From contig JAJEKV010000010.1 in assembly GCA_021234155.1 (NCBI GenBank), forward strand, positions 5,184,871-5,248,870: DNA of 64,000 nt, given 5' to 3'. A model generated the notes under the pieces. That model had not been told where the DNA came from. It saw only the letters and a program-made list of their open reading frames with translations, and searched no databases. Both the position numbers and the translations under genes were made by a program. Source of the stretch: Isoetes taiwanensis. Taxonomy: Eukaryota; Streptophyta; Lycopodiopsida; Isoetales; Isoetaceae. Shown one piece after another: positions 51,209-60,795 of the stretch (within the stretch, counting starts at the first letter, position 1; each line of letters begins with the position of its first letter).

Positions 51209-52620
51209 TTGTGTGATACCCTTTTTGAGATGCACAAGCACACTTGTCTGATACATGAAAATGATAGACTGATCATTAAAAATATAATCTCAGACTGCGC
51301 TATAATGGAAATACAAAAAGCATGCAAGAAGGACTGCACAAGGAAGTTTGCATTCAATGATGTATCAGTCATCAGAAATATGGAGTGGTTGTGCCATAAC
51401 TTCTACATCTCAGGCGTGGACAAGGCTTCTAATAACGCGGCATTTATTTGCCCAAGTTTTATCAGAGATCTAGCCATTAGAAGACTAAGCAGCAAAGACT
51501 TCCAGCTCATTGAAGAGCAACATGAGCAAATCAAGATTAAGACCAAGGACCAAATACAAAATCTTATTGGCAATGTTGACTTTGAATTTGATAGCCTCCC
51601 ATATCTTTTAAGCTTTTTTGTAGCTGATATTACAGATGCTACGAAAACATTCCGCTAAAAGGTGAGAATGGAATCTGCCATGTTATGAAGCAAGTAAGCC
51701 GGGCCGCTTGGGACTATATGAAAGGGGTCAATCATAGTCATGGGAAGTGGGGCATGGCAACAAATATGTGGCATCCCTATGGGATTCTCGTGTAGCCCGT
51801 GTTGGTGTAACTTATACCTGGCCTGGTTTGAAGTATTATTCATAAAAAACTTAGCAAAACAAGGAAGATACAAGGATATTGAAAAGTTTAGATATACATT
51901 TCGGTATATGGATGATCTGCTAGCAGTCAACTGCCCGATTATCAAAGAGTTTCTCAGCAGCGTACAAGTTCCTAAAATGAGTACCCTAAGAATTTATGAT
52001 ATGCAAACCTTGGGGATCAAGGAAGAGACTGCATTAAAATATGAGGAGGACCCGACAAGATGCTTTGGGTATAAGGCAAACTTTCTAAACATGATCATAG
52101 AAGTACTCAATAGAGATATGGGATTCTATAGGACATACAAGTATGACAAAAGAGACAAATTGCCCTTTAAGGCAATTAAATATGTGCGTGCTGACAGTTG
52201 TCGCCCTTATTATCAAGCTAGGAATGTGATAATTTCTCAAATTATGCCATATTTATACATAAATTCGTGCCCCATCATGGCTGCAAAGGATATCATAGGT
52301 ATCATCAACAGATTTGTAGCAAATGGTTTTGACAGCTACAGGCTTAAAAAGAAGACTTTGATATATTTGCGTAGTAATGATTTCCCCGGGCTTAAGTACG
52401 ATCTTCAAGTTCTGATTCAAATAATCAGCAACCAATACTGAACTGGTACGTATTAAATTTCTATATCCCGTGGGTTTATGTTCTTTAATATGGATTTCTT
52501 TGATAGGGATGGGTCTGACCTCTGCTGTGCAGTAGGGGTCAACCCACCCCTATGATACAGCCTCCATAAAAATTTGGTCAACCTAGTCCTACGGAAGGAG
52601 GTAGGCTTTTTTTAATTATC
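51209..52620 (+). mobile_element. Penelope-like reverse transcriptase element, copy B
   Basis: Reading across two one-base frame breaks gives a coherent RT. 51209-51658 covers the fingers (FYISGVDKASNNAAFICPSF) and the start of block A (LSFFVADITD). After the first break near 51633 it continues CYENIPLKGENGICHVMKQ. After a second break near 51765 it continues CGIPMGFSCSPCWCNLYLAW and block C FRYMDDLLAVN. The thumb has SCRPYYQARNVIISQIMPYL then IINRFVANGFDSYRLKKK, the S.HP..k..i..q..R...GY arrangement of Penelope-like and telomerase-related RTs rather than LINE or LTR types. Stop at 52441; a shared 3' UTR runs to about 52618. No GIY-YIG endonuclease is seen. Confidence 0.65.
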
Positions 52621-53410
52621 CACACATATATAATGGAGTCTCTCATTTTTTTTTTTTTTTTTTTTGTTCTGCACTTCTATTTTTTCTCCGCCGCAATCCA
52701 AATGCAAATTTTGGCGACACGTATCCCTGGTCCATCTTGCACCGACGTGTGTCTCCTTTTTTCGCTCATATTGTGCGTTGGATTTTTCTGTGGGGAATTC
52801 CTCCCGTCTCTTCCCCTGCAGCGTAGCTATTCAATGTTCCGGCGATCCCATTCCTCATTCTTAAATCTACACACAAACGGAGGGGAAGTTGCATGCAGAT
52901 GATGGAAAATAGATCTGTGCCGAAGGTGGATTTGCTTTTCTTATGATATTTTGTGTGCTGCCTGATTGGTTAGATGCAGCTTCTATTTCTGTGGAGCTTC
53001 TTGGAGCTTCTGCTTCTACATCGGCTTCTGCTTCTATGGAGTTTCTGAGCAAGAAGACGTGAGGTCTGCTCCGGCACTCTGACGCCATAGCCAAGCTGAG
53101 GTGAGATGTAGGCATTTAGGTATAGAATGACGCCATAGCCAAGAAGTAGGTGAGATTGGCAATTCCATCAACAATATGGTCTGCATCAGTCTCCTCTGCA
53201 ATATCCACGGAGTCTCCTTTCTCCGCCTCTCTGCCTCGCAAGTTGGTTTCTTCACCATATGAACCTCTATTATACAAAGTTGAAATTTTGATATTGCATT
53301 CAAAGGAATCATAGTTCAGATTCTTATTATAAAACATAGAACAACTTATCTCTGATCTCTGAATGGAGTCGTGATCATGGAGTTCTACTGAAGCTCAGAA
53401 TATCAGTAAC
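52621..53410. other. Spacer
   Basis: Begins with a T-rich run (52648-52666). Short open frames on both strands have no recognised domain. GCTTCT-rich repeats occur near 52977-53040. Confidence 0.35.
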
Positions 53411-53954
53411 GCGTTCAGACAATGCTTCAACTGAATTTCCTGCTCTGCTCTAGATGTTTTTGTGTTCTTCATACTTTTAGGCAAGAGGATCAAAATTTCT
53501 TCACTCAGCTATGTCAGCAGACTGTGAAGGCTGTTAAGGGCAGGAATTACCCATCTGGCTTAAGCTTCACTCGGCTTTTTCTTCGTAGCTGCCCTTTCTT
53601 TTTGCTCCATGTTTTACATAGTTGGTTTAAAAAGGTATATGATAGTTTCTCTTTATTTGCTTTCTGTTTGGATAATGAATTCATGGTATGTGCATTTAGG
53701 AGTACACAGCGAGTTTGTTTACAATAATAGGAGGTATGTACAGAGCAATTGTATTAGTATGTGCAATTAGGATGGAGGGCTTGCTAGAACTATGTGCCCA
53801 GTTGCTATCTCAGCAACGGCTTGAGGAGCTATCGGTTGTCCTAAGGCCTTTCGGACATAGCAAAGTATCTCCAAGAGAAACTGCTATTTGGCTAACAAAA
53901 AGCCTAAAGGGGATGCTGGCAGATGAAAACCATGCTACGGAAGCTGTATTTTAG
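53411..53954 (+). pseudogene. Possible host-gene exon fragments, unidentified
   Basis: Near 53482-53560 a stretch after TTTTAG encodes RQEDQNFFTQLCQQTVKAVK, followed by GRNYPSG. After an intervening repeat (53670-53765) a second stretch, preceded by ATTAG at 53769, encodes [20 protein letters not shown] and [20 protein letters not shown]. The helical, charge-patterned composition looks like genuine protein, but I cannot name the family. A dispersed repeat, also found inverted at 39.96-40.14 kb, lies between the two. Confidence 0.35.
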
Positions 53955-54924
53955 ATGTTCTGTACATTGCCTTGCCCTAATGGCCCTGTAAATTTCAAGG
54001 AAAGGTGTATTGACTTAGAAAGGATTATAAAGCTAGCATAGTGTCAGGGCAAAAACCCAGGTTTTGGAAAGTGGAGGTGCTTACAAAAGTATTTGATTAT
54101 GACAGTTCATTATATGTAAATTGACGGCTTTTATACTTTTCCTACATGCGATTCTTTTGCATGCATGGTGTTAGTTGTTCGATGAAAATGCTGGCTGCAG
54201 CTTGATGCTGAGATTCACAAGCAGTTCATATAGCTTCATCTCTGTCATTATTCGTTTTGGAGCCTACAGAATGACAGGAATTGTTTTCATCAAGGTTGCG
54301 AAGTAACATGATTAACGACATTGATCATTGTAACATTGTTTAAAGAAGTTTATGGAGATGTCTCGAAATTTGAGGCCAAAGGTAGTTATTCAAGATGCGT
54401 TTGCCAGAAAAGTGGCGGGGTCAATAGTTAGGATGTACTCCATAGTGGTGCCTATTATGAATTTGAGGGGTATGGTGTGATTTTGGAGTGTGGCAATAGC
54501 ATTTTTATTGATGCAGCTCATTTTTGAAGCTTTCAAAGTCTTATGCAACATGAATGTTTTCCTCAAAACCATTTCTGATGTACCTTTTCCAGTGCTCCAC
54601 CTTCCCATAAGTCAGTCATATATATATAATAAGCAGAAAAAAGAGCTATCCACTTCCAAGCATTTTGCTGGCAGATGTATTTGCTGTTAGTAGTACCATA
54701 TCCGAAGCTACATAATAGAAGAGAGAAGTATGTAGTTTTCTGTTAGTAGTACCCACTTATGTTGGCTACATATAGAAGAGAACGCTTGCTGAGATAGTGT
54801 AGTTGGCATTTGAGGAAATTCTATAGCACACCATTTGTTCTACTTAAAGATTGCAAGGATCAAACATGATTATATAATATTGCAAGGAACGAATTATTGT
54901 AAACATACAAGAAGAAATATATCA

Positions 54925-55048
54925 CGGTTGTCAAGGCCACCTTGAATATGTCTTTGCAGAATAGGCCCAATGTAAAAGGCAACCAAGGCCACCTTGAATA
55001 TGTCTTTGCAGAATGGTGCAAAAAAGGCCCAATGTGAAAGGCAACCAG
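54925..55048 (+). repeat. Tandem duplication, ~58-65-bp unit
   Basis: AAGGCCACCTTGAATATGTC, then TTTGCAGAAT, GGCCCAATGT and AAAGGCAACCA, occurs twice in direct orientation; the second copy has a short insertion (GGTGCAAAAA). Confidence 0.85.
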
Positions 55049-55109
55049 GTGTTAAAGAAAACCCAATGTTTGGCTAGAAGACTTGCTCCATCTAGTCCAT
55101 TCATGCCTT

Positions 55110-55300
55110 AGGAATCAGCTTTGAAATTCTCTAAAGATTCCCTTAGAATCTATCAAGTCTTTATTGAGATTCCTTTAGATTCTCTCAAGATTCCTTTCCA
55201 TTTCAAGAAAATTGAAAGATTATGCAAGATTCCTTGAGATTCACTTCAGATTCTCTAAGATTTTTTGAAGATTCCATAGATTTCCTCAATACTCAATACT
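55110..55300 (+). repeat. Degenerate AGATTC-rich simple-sequence array
   Basis: Short motifs such as AGATTCCTT, AGATTCTCT and GATTC recur at irregular ~10-20-bp intervals. No longer unit is conserved. Confidence 0.6.
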
Positions 55301-56390
55301 CCTTGAAGATTCGTAATGCCCTTTCTGATCCGCTTCCCTGCTCTGATATGTCCCCTCCTCCAACCGTGGCCGCCTTAATCTGTGTCCTCGAATATATATC
55401 TTCGTGCTCTTCCATTCAAAAGGGGCTTTTGCTCCTAGCTCTTAAATCAAACTTTTTTTCAATCTCAACCCTTAGATTAAATAACCATACTTTCCTTAGC
55501 CTAAACTTACATTAAAACTGTGCATGTCTCACAGTGATATCGTACCATTGTTTACCTTGCTCTTTGTTGTTAATTTTTGCAAGTAAGTGAACTAAACAGT
55601 GCATTGCATGTAGAAAGCCTTGCATTTTTACTATTCTATATGCACAACTCCGAATGTGTGGCACTAGCATTGTAACGTCTAACTCTTTATGGTGCAAGAA
55701 ATCAACAACAACGTCTAGAAGAAATAATCAAATTAGAAAGGCTTGCATTTTGATGATTCTATAGAAAGGCTAGCAAAAACAAATAAACATTTTTGCATAA
55801 ATATTGCTAGGACGAGAGGTTGCATAAGATTTTGGCATACACTAATGTATATGAATCCATACTTGAGAATGCATTATTTAGCATGTGATGTCAACTATCA
55901 AAACTGGGCAATGGGGTGAGAGTAATTTAAAGGAAAGGGAAATGTCTTCTGCCTTGAACAACAAAATGTAGTGCTCGATGAGACATTAAGGAACTATTGA
56001 AAAAACTAAGAAAGGCTTTAGACCATTAGTCAATGGCGACCTATGACATTTAACACATTGAAGTTTTTGCAATACTAGCCTTGCTAGTTTAACGCCCTAA
56101 GAACTAGATTAATATAATACCATATGCATAAAGTTGTTAGAAATCCATCAGATCGAATGCTATTTACGAGCCATCGTAGTTTTAGTATACTCATGGGGAG
56201 GCAAAGATATCTCTAATCTGAGTGTGTTTCACAGCATTGTATTGATAGAATTTCGTTACTAATGGGTCCAATTTCACGGTTTTGAAGAAACAGTTAACTT
56301 TACATTGTCACTTTTTAATCACATTATTTTCTTTTAGAACACAAGGTGAGGAAATGCATGTCCAATCATGTACATGTAGGTAATATGGAT
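55301..56390. other. Spacer
   Basis: No gene or repeat recognised with confidence. Related GGCTTGCATTTT(G/T)..ATTCTAT stretches occur near 55615 and 55740. Confidence 0.35.
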
Positions 56391-56900
56391 GAAGAGAAAT
56401 GTTTGTGGTGGCAAAGATGGATGAAGAGAAATGTTCGCGGCGGCCTTGGCCGCCGCGATAAATTTCTTGTAATACTATGCCTAGTTCAAATTATAGTGAA
56501 ACAATAGTGAGCATGCTTTATAACTACAAGAAATTTATCGCGGCGGCCAAGGCCGCCGCGAACATTTCTCTTTTTCAAATTCATCATGGAGAATCTGTGT
56601 TAAGTCCCAAACAGTGTTAAAGAGGGCCAGGGTCAAAGATACCTCCCCAAGTTCCTTTTGAGTTCCTGTGTTGGTGGAAGAAGCTTATTGATCATGTAAA
56701 TATGACCTCTGCATCATTTGTATTTCCTACAACAATAGTTATGCCTAATTTCAATGTTTAAGTTCAAAATGGAATATTCTACACACAAGAAACTTTGTGT
56801 ATAGAATATGTAAGAATGGAATTGATGGAAGGCCGCTGCGAACATTTCTTTTTTCTAAATTCACTGCGGGGGAATTTGCGTCACCTTGGACCTGGGGTGA
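56390..56900. repeat. Rearranged partial copies of the foldback arm
   Basis: Arm-like pieces flank the main hairpin. GGATGAAGAGAAATGTT occurs twice on its left (56380s and 56418). At 56831-56860 GGCCGCTGCGAACATTTCTT recalls the right-arm end, followed in both places by a TTT-rich run and AAATTCA. A small palindrome (TATTCTACACACAA with TTGTGTATAGAATA) lies at 56773-56806. Confidence 0.55.
56425..56571. mobile_element. GC-rich foldback element, perfect 47-bp arms
   Basis: Arms 56425-56471 and 56525-56571 are perfect reverse complements over 47 bp. Each arm contains its own palindrome, GCGGCGGCCTTGGCCGCCGC, so each can also fold on itself, giving a cruciform-capable structure. The 53-nt A/T-rich loop (ATACTATGCCTAGTTC..) is nearly identical to 48665-48716, where the arms are absent. 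A partial extra copy of the arm start (GATGAAGAGAAATGTTTG) lies just upstream at 56387. No coding sequence. Confidence 0.85.
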
Positions 56901-57744
56901 AAAACATCTCTAGCTGGATCTCAAACCACAATGCTCAGAGTGTATCTCAGAATGGAATTCAAATTGCAGAATTCACTTCGGAAGTTCTCTATGTGTTTTA
57001 GAAGACCTTAAATGGACATGGTTACATGATAATTTACATTTAAACGAATCTAAGAAAAAATGTCATTTCAATGGTAAGTTCTGCTTTCTTTAATCATGAA
57101 CTCCATTAGATGAGGCTGACTACTTTTGGGCATAAATGTTAGAAAAGTTACAATGTTGCTAGCATGTTCTCCTAGTATGATATCATACTAATATTTAGAT
57201 TTCAAAGTGCAAGATGGAAGTGTTGGAAAGTAAAAATGCATGTCATGGATAATTTTTGGGAATATTAAAATTTTGATATTTTGAGTGATTCTTGTAATAA
57301 GTTGAGTTTTACGTGGAGGTGTCAAAGTGGCTTATAATTAATGCTATTGATAAGATTTTTTGAGGGGAATTACAATTAGTGATTATTTGGTCAAGGTCCT
57401 AAGATTATACTCTTAGAATGAAAATAGCTTATAGTGGAAAAACATGGGTCTTATTCGGTAAAGGGTTGCGTTTTTATTTTTTTGCTAGTACAAAAATGGT
57501 GCCCAGGATCGTTTATCTAAGGTTTGACATTTTTGAAGCAGGGGGCCGATCTCTTCTACTCATAGGAAAACAAAAGTTCTAGCATCTAGATTTGAAAGGT
57601 AGGGAGCCTATTTATGCTGGTGAAATGCTGTATATGCTGCACCTATCTGTTCTTGCAGTTTATACTCCTAGTTTATTGCTTGTGATATAGCTTATGTGCA
57701 GTCGTTTTCTTGTGTATAGGTTGAACTTGTGCACAAACATGCAG
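56901..57744. other. Spacer or intron preceding the PUB fragment
   Basis: No recognised gene. The acceptor-like CATGCAG at 57738-57744 immediately precedes the PUB-like exon, so the preceding sequence may be its former intron. Confidence 0.4.
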
Positions 57745-57966
57745 GGCCTTCAGCTTTATGAGGATGCGGTGTCTATCCTGGATAATAAATGTGACAGAGA
57801 CACAGATCAAACTCTCTTGAGAAGGTTGGCAGAAAATCTTCACCTTAAGACTATGTCAGATCTGAAACAGAAATCCCAAGCGATTGAAGCAATGATTATA
57901 GACAAAGGCGGAGATATTGATAGAACACTAGAATGTGTTGCTTCCATTCTCAGAAAATTAGCCTAA
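57745..57966 (+). pseudogene. PUB13/PUB14-like E3 ligase fragment, UND domain exon
   Basis: After CATGCAG, the frame reads GLQLYEDAVSILDNK and LLRRLAENLHLKTMSDLKQK, then SQAIEAMIIDKGGDIDRTLE. This matches the stretch of plant PUB13/PUB14-type U-box ligases with the pattern LxRLAxKLHLMxIxDLxQESxALxxMVxSxGGD, just N-terminal to the U-box. A stop at 57964-57966 ends it; a one-base shift would allow about 23 more codons (NAIAVANTPEADKAH). The next exon found is 0.8 kb away after a foldback insertion. The exons before and after, including all ARM repeats, are missing. Confidence 0.7.
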
Positions 57967-58153
57967 ATGCCATTGCTGTTGCTAACACGCCTGAAGCTGA
58001 TAAGGCTCATCTTGAAATGGCTCGTCCTACAATATAGAAGTTGGGTCCGTTTTTTTTAGTGGCGTGCATTTTGGTGCCGACGCGTGGCATTAGCCAATAA
58101 CGCGGAATGGAAGTCGGCTTCACCTATTCCGATTGACTGGCTGCACCGGTTAG

Positions 58154-58275
58154 GGCTTCGTTAGGTTTTGTTTTAGGTTTACAGTCGCCGCCATCGCCAG
58201 TTCTTCCCAGATCGCTTAGGTTTTGTTTTAGGTTTACCGGAGTGCTTGCTGCCATCGCCACTTCTTCACAGATCG
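58154..58275 (+). repeat. Tandem duplication, ~60-bp unit
   Basis: TTAGGTTTTGTTTTAGGTTTAC followed by GCCATCGCCA, TTCTTC and CAGATCG occurs twice. It lies between the two PUB fragments. Confidence 0.8.
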
Positions 58276-58618
58276 ACGGAGTTCTTACTGCGCTTGCCAT
58301 CGTTGCCATAACAGAGCATTTTGAAGCTCGTAATAGGCTCTGTTTTTGATCCAACGCCCAATTTTTTAGAAGAAATGCTTGCCATGGCCTCGTTCTTCGG
58401 CCCAATGCCTGCTCTTCGACCTAGTTTGCATGTATTTTTTACTTCTGCACAGGTAGCAGATCTTTCAAGGTTCGAAAAATCGCAAGTTTATAGCCGGATC
58501 TGTTCAAATCTTCACGAAACCTTGTCGGATCTTGTAAGAATGCTGTAAGTCTGCTGTAAGAATGCCCTATAAATTTGTTGGATCTGCAGAAAGAAAAAAA
58601 AACGTCCCCAACTTCTAT

Positions 58619-58753
58619 ATTGTAGGGGAATGGAGGTTGGGGCCTCCATTCCGGATTCCGGTTTCCAGGTGACCCGCTCCCGGCTAACGCCGGTCGCGGG
58701 ACCCCACCTGGAAACCCGGAATGGAGGCCCCAACCTCCATTCCCCTATACAAT
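58619..58753. mobile_element. GC-rich foldback element next to the U-box exon
   Basis: Left arm 58619-58671 starts ATTGTAGGGGAATGGAGG; right arm 58705-58753 ends with the reverse complement, CCTCCATTCCCCTATACAAT. Differences are a 6-nt insertion in the left arm (ATTCCG) and two bases (TA) in the right. Each arm also contains an inner palindrome, GGAATGGAGG with CCTCCATTCC. The 33-nt loop is GC-rich and self-complementary in part (CCGGCTAACGCCGG). No coding sequence. Confidence 0.85.
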
Positions 58754-58766
58754 AGGGTCATCGGTT

Positions 58767-58859
58767 GATAAACAAGGATTTCCGACCCTTCCTGATGATT
58801 TCCGTTGCCCCATTTCTTTGGAGGTGATGAAGGATCCTGTGATTGTTGCCACTGGCCAG
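58767..58859 (+). pseudogene. U-box domain exon fragment (PUB13/14-like)
   Basis: 31 codons read [20 protein letters not shown] then [11 protein letters not shown], ending at a GT donor (CAG|GTATTC at 58859). This is the first half of a plant U-box, which recruits E2 enzymes for ubiquitination; the exon break after TGQ is typical for PUB13/14-type genes. The second half (T-Y-D/E-R.. IxxW) is not found downstream. It lies 14 bp after a foldback element and is probably the next exon of the fragment at 57745. Confidence 0.8.
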
Positions 58860-59242
58860 GTATTCGATCATCTTTGTCGCCTAAATCCTTTCATCCATGC
58901 CGCTGTTTTTGCTCTCGTCTGTTACTCCAGTAGCACATTTCTTTTTCTCCGCTAAATCAAGCAGTTGCAAAAGCATCAATTCCTCTGCACAGAATGCTTC
59001 TTCGCTTTCTGTGGGTTCTGTTCTCCAGCCAGCATCCAGCCAACAATTTTGTTTGTTTGCGGTTAATGTTTTATGCGACCTGTGCTTTTCTTTTGAGTTT
59101 TTATTACACAATATCTTCAACTTATATTGATCATTGGCTACTTCATCTTGATATCAAAACGAGGTTCTAAGGGTGCCATCGCTAGTCATATGCATCTCAT
59201 CCCGCTCCCTACAACCTGCTCCCTCTGTCTCAAAATCTACCC
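58860..59242. other. Spacer between U-box fragment and TRM-like fragment
   Basis: Would be intronic to the PUB-like fragment if that gene were whole. No second half of the U-box is found in any frame. Confidence 0.4.
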
Positions 59243-59725
59243 CTATCCGGCAGTCTGGGTTGCTAGAACTTGAATGCTCTCCAATCGCCCAGAAAATCCT
59301 TGGCCGTTTTTGGATCTGCTACTTGCCTTACAACAGAGCCGCGTTGAGATAATCTGTGAACAGACCTCATCACTTCCACTTTTCCTTGGCTCCATGTTTT
59401 CCTGCTCTGTTTTCAAATTCCTTGTTGAGCCAAGGCGGGACAAAGGCCTGAGAGGCCCGCTTTTTGTAGAATCTTTGACAGGTTTCCTCGGCCCGCCCAT
59501 TTTCTGGGATTGAACCGCCATTGGATCGAGACCCATTAGCTTCGCAATCACACTGGGCGACTTTTTCTGTCCGCTTTTCGTTTCTTCCAAATCCATTTCC
59601 GGCATTGGAATTTCTACACCGAACTGCAACAAACGAGCTTATAGCATTAAAAAAAAAACCATAACCCAGAACCAAATCCAGCGCAAAACTTACCGGAATG
59701 TCGTCATTCTTGCCATAATCAGAAC
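59243..59725 (-). pseudogene. TRM/LONGIFOLIA-like (DUF3741) gene fragment
   Basis: Two minus-strand exons: 59725-59694 (SDYGKNDDIP, flanked by TGCAG and GTAAG) and 59623-59243, which begins FGVEIPMPEMDLEETKSG and contains KKSPSVIAKLMGLDPM. The SPSVIAKLMGLD motif is the hallmark of plant LONGIFOLIA/TRM proteins (DUF3741), which associate with microtubules and the TTP complex. The rest of the exon is basic and Ser/Pro-rich, as in the family. The frame stops at 59243 after about 137 residues, against many hundreds in intact members, and no further exons are recognised. It is a truncated fragment. Confidence 0.75.
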
Positions 59726-59926
59726 CTGCAAAACATACATTTGAGGCGCCATAGCTAAACACCGGAGAGAAACAGGGGAGATATTTTATACGCCATAAAT
59801 GCTCATAAATGCGTCTAAACACAAATTAATGCCTTGCAATCAATGAGTGCACACGTGTCATATTTTGGTAATTTTGAAGAAAGAAATTAGGTGTGAACAG
59901 AAATGCGATACTGCTTTAGATATGGT

Positions 59927-60795
59927 AGGATAATTCTATACCTATGTGAATGGATTGTGAAGCATGATGGTCCGTAACCAGGAGTTCCTCGTGAAGAGTA
60001 TAATTGAACGTACCTAGAAAGAAAATAGGGGAACATCTTGTAGTCTGCAAGAAAACAAGACATGTAAAATGTTCATAGCTCATATTGCAGGGAAACAATA
60101 TAGATCAGGTTTAGGGGCGCCTCATGGAAAATATAATGTGATCGGGACTCAGAAGGAAAGGGAAAAAAATGATTTTCAAAAAAAAAAGAGAACAAGATAT
60201 ATAGAGTATTCCCTGGCCATGAAGAGGTATTAAGGTATTTAGATCTGTATACAAGAATGGCTCTGCGCCTTGGATTCCGGAGCGCGTCGGCACTTCTTCC
60301 ACGCCGGAATCCAAGGCGCAGAGCCATTCTTGCAACGTGAAATCATGGGTGCCCTAGATTCAGTGCCACGTGGCGGCCATCCAACGGTTAGACAAAAGAA
60401 TAGCAGGTGGAAATGCAGAATGTCGTCCAGAATGTTTGCTACAATTCAGGGCAACATTCAGGAAAAGAATAGTTGCCACGTGGCGCGGCGCTATTGGATG
60501 AGAAGGCTGAATCTAGGGCACCCTGATTTTACGTATCTCAAGACTTAGTTGGCAGATAGTGCCCCAAGTTGAATCAATAAAAGATAGTTAACCTTAGTGG
60601 TGGTGCTGAGGATATTTAAAAATTTGCTGTATGGATGATACAATAGCAAATAAATAACGACATCTAGGGCATATAATCTAGGTGGAGTATGAAATAGCTT
60701 GATAAAATTGGATTAAGGATCTTGGTAGAACAATAAGAGATGGATGATGATAAAAACCAAGGCATATCTGAACCATAAGGCCTTTAAAAAAATAT
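59927..60795 (+). repeat. Dispersed repeat, copy 2, carrying an insertion
   Basis: Direct repeat of 48716-49290, some 11 kb away, with only scattered differences. Relative to copy 1 it is interrupted at 60250/60533 by a 282-bp insertion with a 4-bp duplication. Similarity ends at an A-rich run in both copies (49280; 60790), suggesting a poly(A)-like 3' end and possibly a retroposed origin. Confidence 0.85.
60251..60532. mobile_element. 282-bp insertion with two nested inverted repeats and GTAT duplication
   Basis: Comparison with the empty site at 49021 shows GTAT at 60247-60250 and again at 60533-60536. The insertion contains a perfect 29-bp inverted pair, CAAGAATGGCTCTGCGCC.. (60252-60280 and 60304-60332) around a 23-nt loop. 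A second pair of ~28-bp repeats containing GGGTGCCCTAGATTCAG lies at 60335-60363 and 60507-60534. CCACGTGG palindromes occur inside the second pair. The latter resembles a MITE. Whether the insertion is one element or two is unclear. Confidence 0.7.
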
